A stretch of 64,000 nucleotides of DNA from NCBI GenBank assembly GCA_902463265.1, contig CABQEV010000002.1, positions 1 to 64,000 of the forward strand, written 5' to 3'. The position numbers were made by a program, and so were the translations under genes. The DNA is from UMGS1889 sp900556055 (lineage in GTDB: Bacteria; Bacillota; Clostridia; Oscillospirales; Ruminococcaceae). The notes beneath the pieces were generated by a model. That model was not told the DNA's origin. It saw only the letters and a list, made by a program, of their open reading frames with translations, and ran no database searches. Positions within the stretch are counted from its first letter, which is position 1, and each line of letters starts with the position of its first letter. Below, one piece after another: positions 58,995 to 64,000 of this stretch.

Positions 58995-60227
58995 ATGAAA
59001 ATGAAAGAAGAACAGTTACGCATCATAAAAGAGCAGATAAAGAAGCTCACTTCAATGGAGTGCTTTTACAAGCATAAGCTGGAGGGAATAGATCCCGATG
59101 ATATTCAGTCACAGGAGGATTTTGAGAAGCTGCCTTTCACATGGAAGGGAGATCTCAGAGAGGCATATCCGCTCGGACTTCAGGCTGTTCCCGATGAAAA
59201 GGTAGTTCGTATCCATTCATCTTCGGGAACAACGGGAACTCCTGTTATTATTCCTTACACAGCAAAGGACGTTGATGACTGGGCAGTTATGTTCAAGCGC
59301 TGCTACGAAACTGCGGGCGTTACTAACCTCGACCGTGTTCAGATCACTCCGGGCTATGGCCTTTGGACTGCGGGAATAGGCTTCCAGAACGGTGCTGAAA
59401 AGCTCGGCGCAATGGTGATCCCTATGGGTCCCGGAAATACGGACAAGCAGCTCAGAATGATGGTGGATATGGAATCAACTGTTCTTTGCGCAACATCTTC
59501 CTATGCGCTTCTTCTTGCCGAAGAGATCGCAAAGAGGGGAATAGGCGACAGGATCCATCTCAGAAAGGGCATCATCGGCTCAGAACGCTGGGGCGAAAAG
59601 ATGAGAAAAAGAATTGCCGATGAGCTTGGCGTTCAGCTTTATGATATCTATGGTCTGACTGAGGTCTACGGCCCCGGAATAGGCATCAGCTGCGACTGTG
59701 AATGCGGCATGCATATGTGGGACGATTTCATCTACTTTGAGATCGTTGATCCCAAGACAGGCAAAAATCTCCCTGACGGTGAGATCGGTGAGCTTGTTAT
59801 CACGACGCTCAAAAAGGAGGGCGCTCCTCTTATCCGCTACCGCACACATGACCTGACAAGAGTTATCCCCGGCGAGTGCAAGTGCGGCTGCAAATATCCG
59901 AGGATCGATACTATTCTCGGCAGAACAGATGACATGGTAAAGGTCAAGGGTGTAAACATCTTCCCGAGCCAGATCGATGAGCTTCTCAGCGGCATTGACG
60001 GTGCGTCCAGCGAATATCAGTTTATGATCGACCATCTGAACGGCAAGGACATCTGCACGCTTTTCGTTGAGTATCAGGATGGCGCAAACACTGCCGCTCT
60101 CGAATATGTTATCGGCACGGCTTTCAAGGCTAAGATCGGAATTCAGGTCATCGTAAAGCTTGTAAAGATCGGCGATCTGCCAAGAAGTGAAAAGAAGTCC
60201 ACAAGAGTTTTCGATAACAGATACTGA
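58995..60227 (+). CDS. paaK: Phenylacetate--CoA ligase, copy 2
   Basis: The 410-residue adenylate-forming ligase has the loop HSSSGTTGTPVIIPYT, ITPGYGLWTAGIGFQNG, YGLTEVYGPG and the C-terminal GRTDDMVKVKGVNIFPSQID. It is 25 residues shorter than copy 1 at the N-terminus. Start follows AAAGGGGAAAAATCTT. It should activate a carboxylic acid to its CoA ester, and with IOR could feed reductive carboxylation to a 2-oxoacid. Its substrate may differ from copy 1, which would explain two loci. The next gene overlaps its stop by one base. Confidence 0.93.
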   Translation: MKMKEEQLRIIKEQIKKLTSMECFYKHKLEGIDPDDIQSQEDFEKLPFTWKGDLREAYPLGLQAVPDEKVVRIHSSSGTTGTPVIIPYTAKDVDDWAVMFKRCYETAGVTNLDRVQITPGYGLWTAGIGFQNGAEKLGAMVIPMGPGNTDKQLRMMVDMESTVLCATSSYALLLAEEIAKRGIGDRIHLRKGIIGSERWGEKMRKRIADELGVQLYDIYGLTEVYGPGIGISCDCECGMHMWDDFIYFEIVDPKTGKNLPDGEIGELVITTLKKEGAPLIRYRTHDLTRVIPGECKCGCKYPRIDTILGRTDDMVKVKGVNIFPSQIDELLSGIDGASSEYQFMIDHLNGKDICTLFVEYQDGANTAALEYVIGTAFKAKIGIQVIVKLVKIGDLPRSEKKSTRVFDNRY

Positions 60228-60877
60228 TGATAAAAATTTGTCTGCTGAACGCTGAAAACGTGTCGGAGGACAATGCTTCTGCGCTTCTTGGATATATACC
60301 CGAGGAGCGCAGAAATTGTATTTCGGCAAAAAAAAATACCGCCGACAGGTTGGGCAGCCTGTTCGGCGAGCTGCTTGTAAGACGTGAGATAATCAGAAGC
60401 TTCGGAGTAAAAAACACCGATATCCGCTTTGAACACGGGCTGCATGGAAAGCCGCTTTATATCGGTTCGGATAATTTTCATTTTTCCGTTTCGCATACAA
60501 AAAGCATCATTGCAGCAGCTTTTTCCGATCACCCTGTCGGTATTGACATTGAAAGTGCGGATAGAAAAGCGTACAATATTGCAAAGAGATGCTGCACTGC
60601 CGATGAGCTTGCATTTCTTGATGTGTCCGATAAAAAGGACAGAGAATTTATCGGCATATGGACAAAAAAAGAGGCGTTCTCAAAGCTTACGGGTGAGGGA
60701 ATAGGCATGGATTACCGCACATTTTCCGTGCTTTCGGATAACCGTATAACAACCTTTGAACATTCGGGATATTTCATTTCCGCGGCATCGGAATATCCGT
60801 CGGGATATGAGATATGCATATGCACCGCTGCGGAAGTTTCGGATCATTTTGGAGGTAGAGATGATATCTTTTGTTGA
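60227..60877 (+). CDS. 4'-phosphopantetheinyl transferase, Sfp type
   Basis: The 216-residue enzyme moves phosphopantetheine from CoA to carrier proteins. Family motifs are FEHGLHGKPLY, VSHTKSIIAAAFS, VGIDIESADRKAY with the metal aspartate and glutamate, and IWTKKEAFSKLTGEG. It starts on the stop codon of paaK2 (TGATG). No carrier-protein or synthase genes are close, so its partner is elsewhere. Its presence in the aryl-acid locus might reflect acid loading on a carrier protein or simply gene order. Confidence 0.9.
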   Translation: MIKICLLNAENVSEDNASALLGYIPEERRNCISAKKNTADRLGSLFGELLVRREIIRSFGVKNTDIRFEHGLHGKPLYIGSDNFHFSVSHTKSIIAAAFSDHPVGIDIESADRKAYNIAKRCCTADELAFLDVSDKKDREFIGIWTKKEAFSKLTGEGIGMDYRTFSVLSDNRITTFEHSGYFISAASEYPSGYEICICTAAEVSDHFGGRDDIFC

Positions 60878-61628
60878 TACACATTCGCATTATCAGGACA
60901 AGGCATTTGACGCAGACCGTTATGAGCTGCTGGAACGTATCCATAACGAAAACGGCGTGAGATCCGTAATGGTGATAGGCTACTCGATGGAGGGCAGCGA
61001 AAAGGCACTGGAGATCGCAGACAAGGTAGATTTTGCGTATGCGGCTGTCGGAATTCACCCTGAGGACTGCAATGATCTGCCGTCCGACTGGCTTGACAGG
61101 ATACGCACGATGGCAGCGGACCCTAAGGTAAAGGCTATCGGCGAGATAGGCATGGATTACCATTACGAGGGCTATGACAAGGATTTGCAGGAGCGTGTTT
61201 TCCGCAGTCAGCTTGATCTTGCCAAGAAGCTGAAGCTGCCTGTTTCCGTCCATGTCAGAGATGCCATCGAGGACAGTATGCGCATTCTGTCCGATTACGG
61301 AACTGTGGACGGCGTTATGCACTGCTTTTCAGGTTCAGCCGAAACAGCCGAGCAGGTTTTAAAGCTTGGAATGCATATCAGCTTCACAGGTGTTCTGACA
61401 TTCAAAAATGCGAAAAAAGCGATAAAAGCACTTGAAAGAGTGCCGCTTGACCGTCTGCTGACCGAGACCGACTGTCCGTATATGGCTCCCGAGCCTTACA
61501 GGGGACAGCGATGTGACAGCTCGATGATAATCGAAGTGCTGAAAAAGATCGCCGAAATAAAGGGGATAACCGTTGAAGAGGCGGCGGCTGTTACTTCGGA
61601 AAATGCGAATAAGCTGTTTGGGATATAA
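60861..61628 (+). CDS. tatD: TatD-family metal-dependent hydrolase
   Basis: The 255-residue TIM-barrel DNase carries the full set of metal ligands: DTHSHYQD at the start, IGEIGMDYHYE, VHVRDA, HCFSGS and the late TETDCPYMAPEP. It overlaps the transferase gene by 17 bases and starts at 60861 behind GGAGGTAG. TatD proteins degrade DNA with 3'-to-5' activity or act in quality control. The matching radical SAM gene is at 16.9 kb. Confidence 0.94.
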   Translation: MISFVDTHSHYQDKAFDADRYELLERIHNENGVRSVMVIGYSMEGSEKALEIADKVDFAYAAVGIHPEDCNDLPSDWLDRIRTMAADPKVKAIGEIGMDYHYEGYDKDLQERVFRSQLDLAKKLKLPVSVHVRDAIEDSMRILSDYGTVDGVMHCFSGSAETAEQVLKLGMHISFTGVLTFKNAKKAIKALERVPLDRLLTETDCPYMAPEPYRGQRCDSSMIIEVLKKIAEIKGITVEEAAAVTSENANKLFGI

Positions 61629-61635
61629 TAATAAA

Positions 61636-61672
61636 AACAGCCGCGAAAGAATTTTTCATCTTTCACGGCTGA
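61636..61672. terminator. Bidirectional terminator between tatD and GH5
   Basis: AGCCGCGAAAGA pairs with TCTTTCACGGCT with a mismatch, with AAAAAC on one side and TTTTT on the other. Confidence 0.75.
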
Positions 61673-61676
61673 ATTT

Positions 61677-62864
61677 TTATGCTGCCTGATCTGCCTGTTC
61701 TGCGGATGTCAGCTTATGGATAAGTTCTCTGTCACTGTCAGATTTGATGCGGTATTCTGTTCTGGAATAGAAATTGTTGTTTACGTCCCAGAGAACGGGA
61801 ACGAAGCCGTAATCTGTCATCATGTTGAGCATTATCTCAAGGCATTCGGTGGAATCTGTGTGCTTTGCACCTGCGATAAAGCGTTCACCATCGTAAATTG
61901 ATGTGCATTCGCCGATGAAAACGGGGATATTCTTATCTGTGAATGCCTTTTTCAGCAGCTCGCACTGTGCCTTGCTGTAATCCAGCCATTCATCGCCGCC
62001 GATCTTATTTGTCCAGTACATAGCGTTGTCAACATAATGAACGGAAACCATCAGCTTATCCTTTGCGGAATCTGTCGGCATTCTGAAGCGCTCATTTGTT
62101 GTGTTGTCGATGTTGGTCCAGTATCCCGAAGCGATAAGAAGACGGGTCTTGTTGTTGCCGCCCGTTGCTCTTACAGCATCAACAAAAGTCTGATTGAGAG
62201 CGTTGACATAATCATAGATCTCGTCATCGGTCATGGTAACGCCTTCCTTTACCGTGCCGACATTTTCGTTATATCCCTCGAAAATGAGGTAATCGGAATA
62301 ATCCTTGTAGCGGTTTGCGATCTGAGTCCAGAGATTTTTGAATATTTCAAGTGCCTTGTCCTTGTCGTAATTCTTGATTATGTATTCATCGTAATGGTGG
62401 ACGTTGATAACAGCATAAAGACCGTTTTTGCGGCAATAGTCGATCAGCTCTTCAACGCGCTTGAAAATATCCTCGGAGATGGTAAATGTGCCGTCATCAG
62501 CCATCTTATTGCCCCAGTAAACGGGGATTCGCACGGTTTTGAAGCCCTCAGCCTTCATTCCGTCGATCATTTCCTGCGTTGTGGGGATAGCGCCCCAGCA
62601 TGTTTCGTAGTTTGAAACAGTATCCTGACCGATCGTTGCGGCACCCGATGTCTTGTTCTGGATATTCTGCCAGTATGCGTCCATAGTGTTGCCGAGGTTG
62701 ATGCCGATGCCCATATCCTGTGCATATTCCGATGCTGTCATGTTTTTGCGCATTTTTCCGTCATCATATCCCGCACCGACAGACTTTGCGGCACAGCCTG
62801 CGAGCATTGATACAGAAAGAGCAGCGGCAGTCATCACGGACAAAAGTTTATTGATCTTTTTCAT
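61677..62864 (-). CDS. GH5 endoglucanase-type lipoprotein
   Basis: The 395-residue protein has a lipoprotein signal with LAGC (lipid-bearing Cys24), then a single GH5 domain. The acid-base glutamate is E200 in FEGYNENVG and the nucleophile E319 in VFIGECTSIY, with GINLGNTMDAY, RIPVYWGNK and VINVHHYDEY in between as in cellulases. It likely cuts beta-1,4-glucan at the cell surface, giving oligomers for uptake. No carbohydrate-binding module or dockerin is seen. It has a clear promoter (62896-62924). Confidence 0.92.
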   Translation of the reverse strand: MKKINKLLSVMTAAALSVSMLAGCAAKSVGAGYDDGKMRKNMTASEYAQDMGIGINLGNTMDAYWQNIQNKTSGAATIGQDTVSNYETCWGAIPTTQEMIDGMKAEGFKTVRIPVYWGNKMADDGTFTISEDIFKRVEELIDYCRKNGLYAVINVHHYDEYIIKNYDKDKALEIFKNLWTQIANRYKDYSDYLIFEGYNENVGTVKEGVTMTDDEIYDYVNALNQTFVDAVRATGGNNKTRLLIASGYWTNIDNTTNERFRMPTDSAKDKLMVSVHYVDNAMYWTNKIGGDEWLDYSKAQCELLKKAFTDKNIPVFIGECTSIYDGERFIAGAKHTDSTECLEIMLNMMTDYGFVPVLWDVNNNFYSRTEYRIKSDSDRELIHKLTSAEQADQAA

Positions 62865-62895
62865 AAAGCAAGCCGTCCTTTTTGAATTTTTTTAT

Positions 62896-62924
62896 ATTAT
62901 AGCATAATAATTCACCTTGTTCAA
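62896..62924 (-). promoter_or_regulatory. Promoter of the GH5 gene
   Basis: On the minus strand TTGAAC (62919-62924) and TATAAT (62896-62901) are 17 bases apart. Confidence 0.75.
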
Positions 62925-62959
62925 TATCTGTTAATGTTAATATAACTGACCTTTTGTGC

Positions 62960-62990
62960 AAAAAGGCGCAGGATAAAAATATCCTGCGCC
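62960..62990 (-). terminator. Terminator of the CobW-family gene
   Basis: GGCGCAGGATA pairs perfectly with TATCCTGCGCC over AAAA; on the minus strand T5 follows. Confidence 0.85.
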
Positions 62991-63009
62991 TGAATTTGTT
63001 TTATTGGTA

Positions 63010-64000
63010 TCAGTCGTCAAGGCACTTGTCAAGATCGGCTGCGATAGCCTTCTTATCCATGTTTCTGCCGATGAATACGAGCTTGATCTCTCTGTCGCCG
63101 TACTTCTCGTCCCAGTCCTTTGCAATGTCGGGATATTGCTTCAGAAGACGCTTTTTCTCGCTTTCGGGAGCTGCGGCGAACCACTTGCCCGATGCTGTTG
63201 CAGTGATCTGAACGCCAGCCTGCTCAAATACATAAGCGTCATCTCTGCTGTTGGAGAACCAGAGCATACCCTTGCAGCGGATTATGCTCTTGGGCCAGTT
63301 ATCAACAAATCCCTGGAGCTTGTCCTGATTGAAAGGTCTGCGGCGGCGGTATACAAATGTGCCAATGCCGTATTCCTCAGCTTCGCCCTCTTCATCGTTA
63401 TGGCAGTGTCCGCATGTGCATCCTTCGCCATGTTCATGATGATGCTCGTGATCGTGGTCGTGGTGATGCTCATGCTCATCATGGTCGTGATCATGGTGAT
63501 GTTCATGCTCATGATCGTGATCGTCATCATCGTCAACGCCGTTTTCATAAGCCTGTGCCCAGCCTGCCGATGTAACAGCCTTTTCAAAATCATAGGATTT
63601 AGTATCAAGAATATCGGAAACAGCGACCTTGCCGAAGCTGGATTCGATGATCCTTGCCTGAGGCTGGAGAGTGCGGATCATAGCCTTTACTCTGCCGAGC
63701 TGCTCAGCATCGACCTTATCTACCTTGTTAAGAATGATTGTGGAGCAGAATTCGATCTGCTGGATAAGGAGGTTCTCGATGTCCTCTTCTTCGATATCAG
63801 CGTTGAGGAGAGCATCTCCGCAGCCAAATTCGGTAGCCATTCTGAGTGCATCAACAACGGTAACGATATTGTCAAGACGGCAGATCGCAGGGTAACGCTT
63901 GTCAGCCTTGCCCTCAAGCACTGCGATGGACTGAGCGATAGGCATAGGCTCACAGATACCGCTTGCCTCGATCAGAATGTAGTCAAATTTTCCTGTTTTG
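63010..64000 (-). CDS. CobW/COG0523-family GTP-binding metallochaperone, 3' part
   Basis: The reading frame runs off the right edge, so the N-terminal GTPase motifs are cut off; only about 330 residues are visible. Visible parts are FDYILIEASGICEPMPIAQS (the switch region), VVDALRM, IILNKVDKVD (the NKxD guanine motif), and a C-terminal CobW_C domain with FVYRRRRPFNQDKL. A histidine- and aspartate-rich insert of about 35 residues (HDHEHEHHHDHDH and repeats, about 63420-63535) is followed by CTCGHC, both likely to bind zinc or another metal. Such proteins load metals into enzymes, and their genes are often under Zur control. No Zur-type site is visible within the window. Confidence 0.88.
   Translation of the reverse strand, partial: KTGKFDYILIEASGICEPMPIAQSIAVLEGKADKRYPAICRLDNIVTVVDALRMATEFGCGDALLNADIEEEDIENLLIQQIEFCSTIILNKVDKVDAEQLGRVKAMIRTLQPQARIIESSFGKVAVSDILDTKSYDFEKAVTSAGWAQAYENGVDDDDDHDHEHEHHHDHDHDEHEHHHDHDHEHHHEHGEGCTCGHCHNDEEGEAEEYGIGTFVYRRRRPFNQDKLQGFVDNWPKSIIRCKGMLWFSNSRDDAYVFEQAGVQITATASGKWFAAAPESEKKRLLKQYPDIAKDWDEKYGDREIKLVFIGRNMDKKAIAADLDKCLDD

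Noticed and set aside
62966..63009. Riboswitch or leader before the CobW gene
   Set aside because: The hairpin lies downstream of the gene's stop on its own strand, so it is a terminator.
63400..63545. CRISPR-like or tandem DNA repeat in the CobW gene
   Set aside because: The repeats are His and Asp codon runs inside the coding frame, not spaced direct repeats.

Overview
The window reads as a chromosome segment of a Gram-positive anaerobic gut or rumen bacterium, most like Ruminococcus or a close Oscillospirales relative. Several signals point there: promoters of the TTGAAA-N17-TATAAT type with strong AGGAGG ribosome binding sites, a SpoIIR homologue, secreted GH5, GH16 and GH59 glycoside hydrolases, two indolepyruvate:ferredoxin oxidoreductase loci, a CIRCE heat-shock operator, and Firmicutes-type RlmH, WalJ and TmcAL. 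The genus is an inference from gene content; no rRNA is present.

Layout. 1-6.0 kb: citrate synthase, then a heterodimeric ABC exporter preceded by a 17-codon leader peptide and an intrinsic terminator, which looks like a ribosome-mediated attenuator. 6.0-8.9 kb: a 108-bp palindromic repeat, then lrgA-lrgB-dipeptidase. 8.9-11.9 kb: PH-domain protein, FkbM methyltransferase, asnS. 11.9-20.4 kb: membrane EAL phosphodiesterase, a substrate-binding lipoprotein overlapping a C39-like peptidase, a second palindromic element, nadC, a radical SAM protein, an aldose epimerase and aminopeptidase P. 20.4-24.8 kb (minus strand): iorA-iorB, the second copy of the 108-bp repeat, paaK and an ACT-domain gene. 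25-29.2 kb: a short helical-repeat protein, the murA-walJ-rlmH-mpg operon and tRNA-Thr. 29.4-36.2 kb: spoIIR, nicotinamidase plus nicotinate phosphoribosyltransferase, a GH16 glucanase, tmcAL, a HAD phosphatase and mnmA. 36.3-40.9 kb: a junction-like structured element and the pstSCAB-phoU operon, whose PstS is circularly permuted. 41-48.8 kb: a small membrane protein, sbcDC, a CIRCE-controlled hsp20 with a small upstream ORF, and a nucleotidyltransferase/phosphomannomutase-like fusion. 49-55.9 kb: AraC regulator, anchored GH59 hydrolase, MATE and EamA transporters and an unknown Cys-containing protein. 56-61.6 kb: a second iorA-iorB-(unknown)-paaK set followed by an Sfp-type transferase and tatD. 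61.7-64 kb (minus strand): a GH5 lipoprotein and the 3' part of a CobW-family metallochaperone with a His-rich segment.

Functional themes: activation and redox conversion of aryl or other branched acids (two IOR/PaaK sets), NAD salvage and quinolinate use, phosphate import, beta-glucan and galactoside breakdown, and envelope and tRNA maintenance. The least ordinary items are the permuted PstS, the leader-attenuator of the ABC exporter, the near-identical palindromic repeats, the junction-like element upstream of pstS, and the small ORF between the CIRCE operator and hsp20.
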